Source of the DNA: Zetaproteobacteria bacterium | GTDB taxonomy: Bacteria; Bdellovibrionota_B; Oligoflexia; Oligoflexales; Bog-1112 | Reading direction: 5' to 3' | Assembly: GCA_947445855.1 (NCBI GenBank) | Contig: CANFEH010000006.1 | Coordinates: 1-38,904, forward strand | Length of the DNA: 38,904 bases | Shown here: piece after piece, positions 16,289 to 24,465 of the stretch | How the letters are laid out: every line of letters begins with the position of its first letter | How positions within the stretch are numbered: position 1 is the first letter of the stretch | Notes under the pieces: model-generated | What the model saw: the letters and a program-made list of their open reading frames with translations, nothing else | Databases searched by the model: none | What the model was told of the DNA's origin: nothing | Position numbers and translations under genes: made by a program

Positions 16289-17083
16289 TTAAGAAGCTCT
16301 TTGTCTTTTTACTTCAAAAAGCAAAATAGCTGTAGCCACTGACACATTTAGGGAGTCTACACTTCCTTCCATGGGGATGATGATTTTTGAATGGGAGTTT
16401 TTTTGCCAAAAAGAACTGATCCCTTGGGCTTCACTTCCTAAAACAAGAGCTGTTTTTTTTGTATAGTTTTGGCTTGTGTAAGGACGAGATTTTTTTTCAA
16501 TGAAGCTAGCATAGATCTCGACGTCTTCTTCAAGAAGCTTTTTGTGAAGAACTTCTGCATCTATTTCAAGAGTAGGAACACTAAAAGCAGCTCCCAAACT
16601 ATTCCGAATAGTGTTTGGGTTATAAAGATCTGCTTTTGAATTCGTTAAAAAAACTTGAGTGACACCGCAAGCTTCTGATGTTCTTAAAATAGCTCCTAAA
16701 TTTGCTGGTTTTTCTATGCCGTCAAGAATTAGGTAAAAAGAATTTTTGGAAGAAATAAACTTGTTGTTTTTCCTCTTGTTAAAAACAAAATAGAGACCAG
16801 AAGATTTTTTACGGACAATAAGTTTGTTGAAACAAGCTTCAGAAAAATCCAAAAGGAGATTTTTTTGAAAAGCTTGTTCTTTAATAAATTCATTTTCTTC
16901 TTCTGTCAGGTAGGCTTCACAAATGCATACTAGAGAAGGGGTGAAATTATTTTGTAAAGCTAATCTGATTTCTCTTAGGCCTTCTACTCCAAATTCCTCA
17001 GAATTTTTTCTTTTTCTGTTGTCTTGAAGCGACAAGATATCTTTAAAAATTTTATTTTGTAAACTTGAAATTATTTTTTTCAT
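16289..17083 (-). CDS. SpoU/TrmH-family RNA 2'-O-methyltransferase
   Basis: A 264-residue SPOUT enzyme that transfers a methyl group from S-adenosylmethionine to the 2'-OH of an RNA ribose. The three SPOUT motifs are intact: DGIEKPANLGAILRTSEACG (motif 1), ALVLGSEAQGI (motif 2) and IIPMEGSVDSLNVSVATAIL (motif 3), the last two forming the trefoil knot that binds the cofactor. An N-terminal substrate-binding region of about 110 residues resembles that of TsnR/RlmB-type rRNA enzymes. The exact target nucleotide cannot be told. It starts 6 bases after the stop of the next gene upstream, another methyltransferase, so the two form an operon. Confidence 0.9.
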   Translation of the reverse strand: MKKIISSLQNKIFKDILSLQDNRKRKNSEEFGVEGLREIRLALQNNFTPSLVCICEAYLTEEENEFIKEQAFQKNLLLDFSEACFNKLIVRKKSSGLYFVFNKRKNNKFISSKNSFYLILDGIEKPANLGAILRTSEACGVTQVFLTNSKADLYNPNTIRNSLGAAFSVPTLEIDAEVLHKKLLEEDVEIYASFIEKKSRPYTSQNYTKKTALVLGSEAQGISSFWQKNSHSKIIIPMEGSVDSLNVSVATAILLFEVKRQRAS

Positions 17084-17089
17084 AAAACT

Positions 17090-17950
17090 TTATCTTTTTT
17101 TGTAAATAGCGCAAGACCCAGATGGTAGTAGTCTTCCAGATAACTCTTCTGTTACCGTCAACTCAAAAGCTTCTATGTTTTTTTTATCTTGCACATAATC
17201 TGATAAAAGATTTTTTAAAGCAAGAGGTGTGTGCCCAGGAGTATGAGAACTTAAGATAATAAAAGAGAAATCTTTTTTTAAAAGTTTCATCAAATCTTTC
17301 ATAAGGAGCGGGAGGCTTTCTTCTATTTTCCAAACTTCTCCTTTTGTACCTCTGCCAAAAGTAGGTGGGTCGAGAATGACTCCGTCATACAGAGAGTTTC
17401 TTCTTTCTTCTCGTTGAACAAATTTAACCACATCATCAGCTATCCAACGAATAAAATTTGTATCGATTTTTGAAAGCTCAAGGTTCTCTTTGCCCCAATC
17501 AATACTTTTTTTAGAAGCATCTAAGTGAGTTACTTGGACGCCTAAATTGGCTAAAAAAAGTGAAAGTGCTCCTGTGTAGGCAAATAAATTAAGAACACGA
17601 AAATCTTTTTTTGATTTTTGTTTTGAAACAACTTCTTCTAAGAATTTTGTATGAACATGATGTTCTGGAAAAAAGCCAAGATGACCAAAATCTGTTAACT
17701 TTACTAAAGTTTTTTGAAAATGACCGAGATGAATGGGCCAGCTTGTAGGTTTTGTTTTACCTTTTTCAAGGGAACTCCAAAGAGTGGATCCATCTTTTTG
17801 TCTTTTGAATTCAAAGTGAGCTTTCTGCCACTCTTTTTCTTGAGAGGGGCTCCAGATAGCTTGAAGACAAGGACGAATGAGGAGGTATGGTCCTACTTTT
17901 TCTAATTTTCTAAAGTTTCCACTGTCTAGTAGAGCGTAATCGTACTTCAT
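17090..17950 (-). CDS. Class I SAM-dependent methyltransferase (RlmI-like)
   Basis: A 286-residue Rossmann-fold methyltransferase of the group related to the 23S rRNA cytosine-C5 methyltransferase RlmI. The SAM-binding motif is VLNLFAYTGALSLFLANLG, followed by THLDAS (acidic ribose-binding position), then WIADDVVKFV and the catalytic-loop motif LDPPTFGRGTKGE. No PUA domain is visible at the N-terminus, unlike full RlmI. The frame extends 22 codons upstream, but the family begins near MKYDYALLDSGNFRKLEKVG and a GGAA lies 5 bases before this ATG at 17950, so I use it. The SpoU gene follows after 6 bases; an RNA substrate is likely from this pairing but not proven. Confidence 0.82.
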   Translation of the reverse strand: MKYDYALLDSGNFRKLEKVGPYLLIRPCLQAIWSPSQEKEWQKAHFEFKRQKDGSTLWSSLEKGKTKPTSWPIHLGHFQKTLVKLTDFGHLGFFPEHHVHTKFLEEVVSKQKSKKDFRVLNLFAYTGALSLFLANLGVQVTHLDASKKSIDWGKENLELSKIDTNFIRWIADDVVKFVQREERRNSLYDGVILDPPTFGRGTKGEVWKIEESLPLLMKDLMKLLKKDFSFIILSSHTPGHTPLALKNLLSDYVQDKKNIEAFELTVTEELSGRLLPSGSCAIYKKR

Positions 17951-18143
17951 GAAAGTTCCATTTATAGAGGAGTTTGGCAGTATCTCAAGAATAGAGAAAA
18001 ATGTATGTCTTGTCAAATGAGTTTATAGTCCCTAGTTACACAAATACGCCTATTCACACCGACACAAAAATCTACTAATTATTCCTATGAAACCAACCGG
18101 TTAAGTGAGTCATTATTTTTTATGTAAGAAAAAGGTTTGATAT

Positions 18144-19559
18144 ATGCTTAGACGATCTCCTTTTTTCTATAAAGTCTTTCTCCTGTTACTTTTAGTGTGT
18201 GGAGTATTTTCTCCGTTTTCTGCAGTCGCAGCCTCAAAAAATTTTTTGAAAGCTTTTTCTTCCTACAAATCTTCTCTCACAACAATTTTTCCTAATGACA
18301 GTGTGATTCCAAACAGCGTTTTTGAAGGGGCTTGTCAGTTTCCAAAGGGAAAAATTAAGTCGGTTAAAGAGTCTCTAGAAAAAGCTTTTGGTCATATTAT
18401 TGTGAGTCAAAAAACAGTAGAAAACATTTTTAAAGCTGTGAAGTATTTATCAGAATTTCGTAGTCATTTTTTCAATAATAATGAATCCATCTATGTTTAT
18501 AATCGCCCGGGTTTTTTTGCTTTTGACTTTCAAGTCTACATAGATGGAACTGTTTTTATTCATTTAGGAGAAAAAGATCCTAAAAAAGCCCATGGTGGGT
18601 TTAAAGAATTTTCTAGATCTCTTCGCTTAGAAGACAATAAACTCTTTGGAAGTTTGAGATTTTCTTTGTCTGATAAAAACAAAGTAGAAGATCTAAAAGA
18701 AGAGCTAAAAATTATGAGAGCAATGGAAAAAGTTCCTCATAATTTAGGTTTTGACTACTTTGGAATTTATGAAGTTTCTAGCACAGATAAAGAAAAATAT
18801 TATGAAGGAATTTTTCAAACAGAACTTTATCAAAGTACTTTAGAGAAATACACTATCACAAAAACATCAATTAAAGATTTGATGACTCTTTTGTTACAAG
18901 CAGCTAAAGCTGTGGAAAATTTTCACAAAAAAGGCTATGCCCATATGGATATTAAGCAAGATAACTTTCTTGTGAATTCTTTCGGTATGGGGAAATATAA
19001 TCTAACATTAGCAGATTATGGTTTGTCTGAAAAAGCAAGTTTAACACCTACAATCAACTCACTGCTTGGAACTAGAGCCTATAAAGATCCTTATTTTTGT
19101 GAGCTTGAAAGAATTGACACTCAGCATAAGCTTGGCTTTGGGGATAAGAAGAATGCAGATATTTTTTCTCTAGGCATGGTTTTCTATGGGATGATGTTTT
19201 ATAATCATGAACTAAAAGATTTGAATCTAAGGCTGAATGTAGAAGCGAGAACAAAATTCAAAGGTTTTTACGAGACTCATTGTGATGAGATAGACTTGGA
19301 GAAACTAATAAAATTAGAAAGAAAGTGGATAGAAGAGAGAAATGAAGGAATTGCAAAAAATTATATCGCTTATTCAAAAGCACATGCCATTTTTCTAAAA
19401 AAAATAGAGCAGCATAAGAAAAATTCTGACATTATGTATAACTCTACCCCGGAAGAGTTGAAGAAGTTAATTTTAAAAATGATTTCTCCAATCCCAGAAG
19501 AAAGACCTAGTGTACGAAGAGTGATTCATGTACTAACAGGTTTTATGAAACGTTTATGA
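18144..19559 (+). CDS. Exported eukaryote-like protein kinase
   Basis: A 471-residue protein with a signal peptide or membrane anchor (hydrophobic residues 11-23, then SAVAAS as a possible cleavage site) and a Hanks-type kinase domain. The catalytic loop HMDIKQDN (267-274) holds D269, K271 and N274. DYG (291-293) replaces DFG, GTRAYKDP (309-316) is the activation-loop/P+1 region, and ADIFSLGMVFYGM (338-350) is the F-helix motif. The N-lobe is divergent: I cannot place a glycine loop or the ATP lysine with confidence. The first 130 residues after the signal are unknown. Because ATP is scarce in the periplasm, the export signal suggests delivery into another cell, or an inner-membrane anchor with an unexpected topology. 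It is followed after 26 bases by the NMO-like gene. Confidence 0.85.
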   Translation: MLRRSPFFYKVFLLLLLVCGVFSPFSAVAASKNFLKAFSSYKSSLTTIFPNDSVIPNSVFEGACQFPKGKIKSVKESLEKAFGHIIVSQKTVENIFKAVKYLSEFRSHFFNNNESIYVYNRPGFFAFDFQVYIDGTVFIHLGEKDPKKAHGGFKEFSRSLRLEDNKLFGSLRFSLSDKNKVEDLKEELKIMRAMEKVPHNLGFDYFGIYEVSSTDKEKYYEGIFQTELYQSTLEKYTITKTSIKDLMTLLLQAAKAVENFHKKGYAHMDIKQDNFLVNSFGMGKYNLTLADYGLSEKASLTPTINSLLGTRAYKDPYFCELERIDTQHKLGFGDKKNADIFSLGMVFYGMMFYNHELKDLNLRLNVEARTKFKGFYETHCDEIDLEKLIKLERKWIEERNEGIAKNYIAYSKAHAIFLKKIEQHKKNSDIMYNSTPEELKKLILKMISPIPEERPSVRRVIHVLTGFMKRL

Positions 19560-19585
19560 AGCTCTTCTAAAAAAGGCCTATAGAA

Positions 19586-20533
19586 ATGAACTTTGATGGG
19601 AATAGGGTTTGTGAGCTTCTTGGTATTCGCTATCCGATTATTCAAGCAGGCATGGTGTGGGTTTCTGGAGCTAAGCTTGCTGCTGCAAGTGCTGAAGCAG
19701 GAATTTTAGGTGTTGTGGGTGCTGGTTCTATGAAACCAGATCTTTTAGCTCAGCATTTACAAAAAGCAAAAACTTTAACTTCAAAACAAGTGGCTGTGAA
19801 TATTCCTCTTTTTTATAAGGATGCTTCTCAGCAAATTGAGGTAGCCCTTCGTCACGGAATTCGTATTTTTATCACATCAGCAGGAAATCCAAACACATTC
19901 ACTTCTTTTCTTAAGTCTAAAGGCTGTACGGTTCTGCATGTTGTTTCTAATCCAAAATTTGCTTTGAAGGCAGAAGAAGCCGGTGTTGACATGGTGATAG
20001 CAGAGGGTTTTGAAGCAGGTGGTCACAATGGTGTTGATGAACTCACAAGCTTTTGTTTGATTCCTGAGGTGAAACAAGCTATTAAAATCCCAGTTATCGC
20101 AGCTGGAGGTGTTGCTAGAGGGTCACAAATAGCAGCAGCTTTTTGTTTGGGAGCTTCAGGGGTTCAGATAGGAACCAGGTTTGTAGCTACAGTGGAATCG
20201 AGTGCCCATGAAAATTTCAAGCAAGCTATTTTAGAGAGCTCTTATAATTCCACTGAGCTTTGTTTGAAAAAATTAACTCCTGTAAGGCTCTTAAAAAATA
20301 AATTTTATGAAAGAGTCGTGTCTCTTGAAAAAGAAGGGGGCACTGCGGAAGAGCTTAAAGCTCTACTTGGGAAAGGTCGAGCAAAGCTTGGTATGCTAGA
20401 GGGTGATCTAGAAGAAGGAGAGCTAGAAATTGGTCAAGCCTGCTCTCTTATTCGTAATATCCCAACAGTGAGTGATTGTATAAAAGAGTTGCTTGAAGAT
20501 TATAAACAGTGCCTTGAAGCTTTAAGAAATTAA
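19586..20533 (+). CDS. Nitronate monooxygenase / FabK-like flavoprotein
   Basis: A 315-residue FMN-dependent TIM-barrel protein of the family that includes nitronate monooxygenase (2-nitropropane dioxygenase) and the enoyl-ACP reductase FabK. Visible motifs are IRYPIIQAGMVWVSG at the N-terminus, the active-site AEGFEAGGHNG with the conserved histidine, and the phosphate-binding VIAAGGVARGSQIAAAF and LGASGVQIGTRF. The two functions cannot be separated reliably by eye. The kinase gene lies 26 bases upstream, and a ferredoxin-NADP-reductase-like gene starts 10 bases downstream. The latter suggests either shared redox metabolism or that this protein receives electrons from a partner. Confidence 0.85.
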   Translation: MNFDGNRVCELLGIRYPIIQAGMVWVSGAKLAAASAEAGILGVVGAGSMKPDLLAQHLQKAKTLTSKQVAVNIPLFYKDASQQIEVALRHGIRIFITSAGNPNTFTSFLKSKGCTVLHVVSNPKFALKAEEAGVDMVIAEGFEAGGHNGVDELTSFCLIPEVKQAIKIPVIAAGGVARGSQIAAAFCLGASGVQIGTRFVATVESSAHENFKQAILESSYNSTELCLKKLTPVRLLKNKFYERVVSLEKEGGTAEELKALLGKGRAKLGMLEGDLEEGELEIGQACSLIRNIPTVSDCIKELLEDYKQCLEALRN

Positions 20534-20543
20534 TGGAAAGAGA

Positions 20544-21323
20544 ATGGAAGAAAAAAAAACGCAAATAAAAAGAGTCAAACGAGGCTGGATGAATTTAAAG
20601 GTGACTCGCATTTTTTCTGACAATGCTAGTACAAAAACTTTGTATTTAGAAGATCCAGAAGAAGGTGGTGTGCAGTTTGACTATAATGCCGGTCAGTATA
20701 TTACTTTTCGTTTTGACTCACTTGTAGAAAAACCTATCGTAAGATCTTATACTCTTTCTAGTTCTCCTTGTGAAAAAGACGCTATTGCTGTGACTGTGAG
20801 AGAAGTGGAAGATCCTTTTGTCAGTCGTTCTCTTTGTAGAGACTATAAGGTTGGAGATATTTTACGTGCAAGAGGACCTATTGGAAAATTTTGTTATGAA
20901 AAGGATAAAGATCATAATCACCTTGTCATGATAGCAGGAGGAAGTGGGGTGACTCCTTTTGTGAGCATTTTAAGAGAGTACGCTTTATGTCTTGGGCAGC
21001 AGGGAGCCCCAGAGAAAATGACTCTCTTTGTTACTTTTAGAAATGACAAAGAACTCATGTGCTGGAAGACCCTTGAAAATGTGTGCACAAAAAAAAATAT
21101 TGAAGTGATCACAACCCTTTCTCGTCAGGAAATAATTCCTGAAGGAACTATGTTTATTCGTGGTCGTGTAAATGAATTTTTGATGGATAAAGTCTTAGAG
21201 GGCTCCTATGAAAACAAAACTTTTATGACCTGTGGGCCAACAGCTTTGATGAACATGGTTGTGAAACATTTGACTTCTAATGGGGTTGAAGAAAAACATA
21301 TAAAAAAAGAGTCTTTTGAGTAA
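20544..21323 (+). CDS. Ferredoxin-NADP reductase-like FAD/NAD(P)H oxidoreductase
   Basis: A 259-residue flavoprotein with the FNR fold. The FAD-binding half carries RSYTLSSSP (the RxYS/T motif) after the AGQYITF strand. The NAD(P)H-binding half carries MIAGGSGVTPFVSIL and FMTCGPTALMNMV. Related multi-domain enzymes continue with a plant-type 2Fe-2S ferredoxin domain, but this protein stops at KKESFE soon after the NAD domain, so it must pass electrons to a separate carrier or a flavoprotein. It starts 10 bases after the NMO/FabK-like gene with GGAAAGAG as ribosome-binding site, so co-translation and a functional pairing are likely. Electron donor and acceptor are unknown. Confidence 0.88.
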   Translation: MEEKKTQIKRVKRGWMNLKVTRIFSDNASTKTLYLEDPEEGGVQFDYNAGQYITFRFDSLVEKPIVRSYTLSSSPCEKDAIAVTVREVEDPFVSRSLCRDYKVGDILRARGPIGKFCYEKDKDHNHLVMIAGGSGVTPFVSILREYALCLGQQGAPEKMTLFVTFRNDKELMCWKTLENVCTKKNIEVITTLSRQEIIPEGTMFIRGRVNEFLMDKVLEGSYENKTFMTCGPTALMNMVVKHLTSNGVEEKHIKKESFE

Positions 21324-21424
21324 CTTCAGTGCTTTTTCCTTCTTGCTTCAATAAGAAAAATCGATGGTATTCTTTTGGGATTTCAGGTAAACTCCTGCCT
21401 ATTATTTTAAATTATTTAGAAATA

Positions 21425-21440
21425 AGATTTTTAAAAATCT
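21425..21440. promoter_or_regulatory. Perfect 16-base palindrome before the APC permease
   Basis: AGATTTTTAAAAATCT is a perfect palindrome ending 40 bases before the permease ATG, within a 157-base intergenic region. It could be an operator or part of the promoter. Its AT-rich content makes chance occurrence possible. Confidence 0.3.
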
Positions 21441-21480
21441 AAGTTCTTGATAAATCAGTGCAATCTCAAAAGGATATGTT

Positions 21481-22827
21481 ATGGAAACATCGAAGATTTC
21501 ATTTCTTTCAGCTCTTCTTATCACTATGAATATTATGATTGGTGCTGGTATTTATATTAGCCCGCCAGACATGGCTATTGTGGCAGGGGCTTATAGTTAT
21601 TGGGGATGGTTTGCAGCATTTCTTGTTCTACTTCCTGTGGTACTTTCTTTTTCAAAACTAGCAGCTTACTACCCAGGTGAAGGTGGTATTTACAATTATG
21701 TGAAAGACTCTCTTGGCGTGTTCTCTGGTTTTATTACTGCTTGGATTTATTTCCTTGGTTTTGTTGGAGCTCAGTGTATTCAGACCTTTGCTCTTCGCGA
21801 GCTTGTAGGTTACTCCATGAACTCTCAGTTTATTTTAGACACCCCATGGGTTTTTAACTTAGTCTTTCATGGTTCTCTTTTTCTTCTTTGTTGGTTTTCT
21901 ATGACAGTGATTGCTAAGTGGCAAACACTCATTACAGTATTGAAGTTATCACCTCTCTTTTTTGTGGTTGGATATCTTCTTTTAAATCCTTTTAAAGGAG
22001 CATCGAGTGCCACAGAAATGATTAATGCAACAGCTTCTTCTATTCCACACCCTGAGACTTGGTCTGAGATTCTTTCTCTTGTTTGGAAAACTGTTCCTTA
22101 TGCTATTTTTGGTTATTGGGGATTTGAAGCTTGTAGTAATATTAGCCATCGGATTTCAGGAAGCAAAAAAAATGCTTCTCGTGTGATTGTTCTTGGTTTC
22201 TTTATTGTTTGTAGTCTTTATAGTCTTTTTCACTTCGAAGTCATTAGATTGATGGGCGCTCAGGGACTGTATGAGCACAAGGTAGAAGGTTTCATGACTT
22301 ATGCTGGATGGACTAATGTTACCATCCTAAGAGTAAGCTCTATAATTTTTATGTCTTGTCTCTCTATTTCTTATTTTAACGCAGTGTTCTCTGAATTTTT
22401 GTCTTATAGTTTTGTGATTAAAAATCTTGGTCAAGAAAAACTGTTTCTTTTCCCAGAGAGAATGAGAAGCTTTAATAAGAATGCACAACCTACTTATGCT
22501 ATTTTTGTAAATGGGTTTCTATGCTTTTTAATTGCATCTCTTGTGAAAGATAAATCTTCTCTTTTAGCTATTGCTAATATTGGAATTATTATCTCCTTTG
22601 CTATGGCGCTTCTGGCTCTTCTTAAAATTTCTTTAAGAGAAAAAGATTATACCTACGTTGCGATTTCTTTGCTTGGTTTTGTTTCTTGTTATTTAATTAC
22701 TATGTTTAGTCTTGGTATTTTAGAAGGAGATTTCTCAAAAATTTCTTTGCTTATCTTTCTAGTTATCATCGGTATTGGTATCTATTTTTATAGAATGAGC
22801 CGTTTGAAATTAGAGAAAAGTAATTAA
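21481..22827 (+). CDS. APC-superfamily amino-acid permease
   Basis: A 448-residue inner-membrane transporter with about 12 hydrophobic helices. The first helix carries NIMIGAGIYISPP, the unwound glycine-rich substrate-binding segment (consensus GxGxY/F) of the amino acid-polyamine-organocation superfamily. YPGEGGIYNYVKDSLG follows helix 2 and FGYWGFEACSNISHRI marks helix 6. The pattern resembles basic amino acid/agmatine or glutamate/GABA exchangers, but substrate and direction cannot be read. A good ribosome-binding site (AAAGGAT) supports the ATG. Amino-acid uptake fits a host-dependent or protein-feeding life; this is inference. Confidence 0.88.
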   Translation: METSKISFLSALLITMNIMIGAGIYISPPDMAIVAGAYSYWGWFAAFLVLLPVVLSFSKLAAYYPGEGGIYNYVKDSLGVFSGFITAWIYFLGFVGAQCIQTFALRELVGYSMNSQFILDTPWVFNLVFHGSLFLLCWFSMTVIAKWQTLITVLKLSPLFFVVGYLLLNPFKGASSATEMINATASSIPHPETWSEILSLVWKTVPYAIFGYWGFEACSNISHRISGSKKNASRVIVLGFFIVCSLYSLFHFEVIRLMGAQGLYEHKVEGFMTYAGWTNVTILRVSSIIFMSCLSISYFNAVFSEFLSYSFVIKNLGQEKLFLFPERMRSFNKNAQPTYAIFVNGFLCFLIASLVKDKSSLLAIANIGIIISFAMALLALLKISLREKDYTYVAISLLGFVSCYLITMFSLGILEGDFSKISLLIFLVIIGIGIYFYRMSRLKLEKSN

Positions 22828-22859
22828 GTCACTTTGCGCGAAAGAAAGACATTTTAAAA

Positions 22860-23210
22860 ATGGAAAAAACAAAAGAAAAATGTCCTATGTGGGCAGAAGA
22901 ACTTATTGAATATTTGAGAAAAATAGAGGTTTTTAGAGGCACTATTCCTGACAGACCAAACTGGCGCGATGAAACTCTGAAGTCTTTAGCTGGTCGCATT
23001 ACTAGCGAAGAAATACCTGTGTTTGATGATGATAAGTTAGAATTTCTTTTTAAAAAGATTGCTACGAAACTTACAGAAGCAGGTTTCTCTTCTTCTGAAA
23101 TTGCAAATTTTATCAATGAAAGAGTGAAGCTTGCTTATGGACCTCAGTATTGCAATGCAGATGAGGTCCTAACATCTTTAAACAGAAGCACCAAGATCAA
23201 AGATCGGTAA
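22860..23210 (+). CDS. Small hypothetical protein, convergent with pilC
   Basis: A 116-residue soluble, mostly helical and charged protein (WAEELIEYLRKIEVFRG, then LEFLFKKIATKLTEAG) with no signal peptide and no family I recognise. It follows the APC permease by 32 bases and its 3' end overlaps that of pilC by 33 bases on the opposite strand. The ribosome-binding site is weak. Amphipathic helices and ordinary amino-acid use make it a plausible real gene. The overlap with a conserved gene lowers certainty about the last residues. Confidence 0.5.
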   Translation: MEKTKEKCPMWAEELIEYLRKIEVFRGTIPDRPNWRDETLKSLAGRITSEEIPVFDDDKLEFLFKKIATKLTEAGFSSSEIANFINERVKLAYGPQYCNADEVLTSLNRSTKIKDR

Positions 23211-24440
23211 GTACATAGCAACGACAATAAAACCCACAGCTCCACCAATAATAATAAGCATAACAGGTTCAATCATAGACATTATTCCTCTCAAAGCTTC
23301 ATCCACCTCATCTTCGTAAAACTCATTGACCTTACTGAGCATCTCGTCCATGGATCCTGTTGTTTCTCCTACTTGGATCATAGAAATTACCATTTCCGGA
23401 AAGTAGCCACCTTTGTCAAGAGCAGCGGAGAGTTTTTTCCCATCTTCTAGGTCTTTAATTACATCAGCTATAAATTTTTTCATGTCTCTTGAGCTTGTTC
23501 GTCCACAAATTTCAAGAGCTTCTAAAAGATCTACACCTGAATTTAGCATACTAGATAAGACTGCACTGAAGCGTCCAACACCTACTTTTTTAACAATCCC
23601 TCCAACGAGAGGAAGTTTTAGAATAAAACGGTCAATAAGATTAGCCCCATTTTCTGTTCTCTTGATCAGTATAAAAGAAATAAAAAGAGCAAATAGTATT
23701 ACCGCTAGGAGAATCCAGTTAAGCATGATGAAGTCAGAAGCGTCTATTACAATTTGCGTTATAAATGGCAGCTCTTTTCCAGACTCTGCATATTGCTGAG
23801 CAAACGTAGGAACCACAAAAACCATGAGTCCAATCACAGTGAGCACTGTAAAAATCAAAATACTTACAGGATAAATGAGAGCAGATTTTACTTCGCCTTT
23901 GAGCTTTGCACTTTTTTCGATATAAACAGAAAGTCTTTTTAGAATATCATCTAGTTTTCCACTCTTTTCCCCAGCTTGAATGAGAGCTATATAAAAATTA
24001 TCAAAAATATTTGGATGATCTGCTAGTGCTTTTGAGAGAGGCTTTCCTTCTTCTATTTCAAGTTGAATAGCATAGAGAACTCTAGAGAAGCCTCGTTTTT
24101 TTTGTTGTCTTCTTATGATTTCAAAAGCTTCTATAAGTTGAACACCGCTTGAAATCATGGTGGCAAGCTGTTTTGTAAAAACAGCAAGATCTTTTGCTGT
24201 TGGGTTCTCTGCACTAAGAGCGATTTGAGTCTTCCCGTGGTCATCTCTATAGATATAATTTGATAAAAAAGTTTGAGGGACTTCGCTTGGTTTTCGTGGA
24301 ATCTTTTCTTTAGAAATTAAAATATTCTTAAGTTGTTGTTTCCTCAGGGCAGACTGAGCCCTGGCTTCATTTTTTTCTTTTATAGAACCCCAAGTGACTG
24401 TTTTATTTTTATCAAGAGCTTTGTAGAAAAAAGTTTCCAT
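23178..24440 (-). CDS. pilC: Type IV pilus/type II secretion platform protein (PilC/GspF)
   Basis: A 420-residue inner-membrane platform protein with the two-fold repeat of the family. The first GspF domain starts near residue 80 with FTKQLATMISSGVQLIEAFE, and the second near residue 285 with FSAVLSSMLNSGVDLLEALE. Each is followed by a QAGEKSGKL/QVGETTGSM helix, and three membrane segments are visible. The ending AMYLPIFDLG is typical of PilC-type members. It starts 25 bases after the pilB stop; an in-frame TGA just upstream fixes the ATG as the start. With PilB it would drive pilus or pseudopilus assembly. Which of the two machines it serves cannot be told, because no pilin, PilT, secretin or prepilin peptidase gene lies here. 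Confidence 0.92.
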   Translation of the reverse strand: METFFYKALDKNKTVTWGSIKEKNEARAQSALRKQQLKNILISKEKIPRKPSEVPQTFLSNYIYRDDHGKTQIALSAENPTAKDLAVFTKQLATMISSGVQLIEAFEIIRRQQKKRGFSRVLYAIQLEIEEGKPLSKALADHPNIFDNFYIALIQAGEKSGKLDDILKRLSVYIEKSAKLKGEVKSALIYPVSILIFTVLTVIGLMVFVVPTFAQQYAESGKELPFITQIVIDASDFIMLNWILLAVILFALFISFILIKRTENGANLIDRFILKLPLVGGIVKKVGVGRFSAVLSSMLNSGVDLLEALEICGRTSSRDMKKFIADVIKDLEDGKKLSAALDKGGYFPEMVISMIQVGETTGSMDEMLSKVNEFYEDEVDEALRGIMSMIEPVMLIIIGGAVGFIVVAMYLPIFDLGASV

Positions 24441-24465
24441 TTTTTTTCAGTACTTCCTCTCTAAA

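Noticed and set aside
18095-18102. AACCGGTT palindrome upstream of the kinase as an operator
   Set aside because: Only 8 bases long with no second copy or extended symmetry; too little to support a site.
22829-23116. Minus-strand 95-residue frame opposite the small protein at 22860-23210
   Set aside because: Its composition is less protein-like, it would overlap the plus-strand frame completely, and the plus-strand version has better helix patterns and follows the permease in order.
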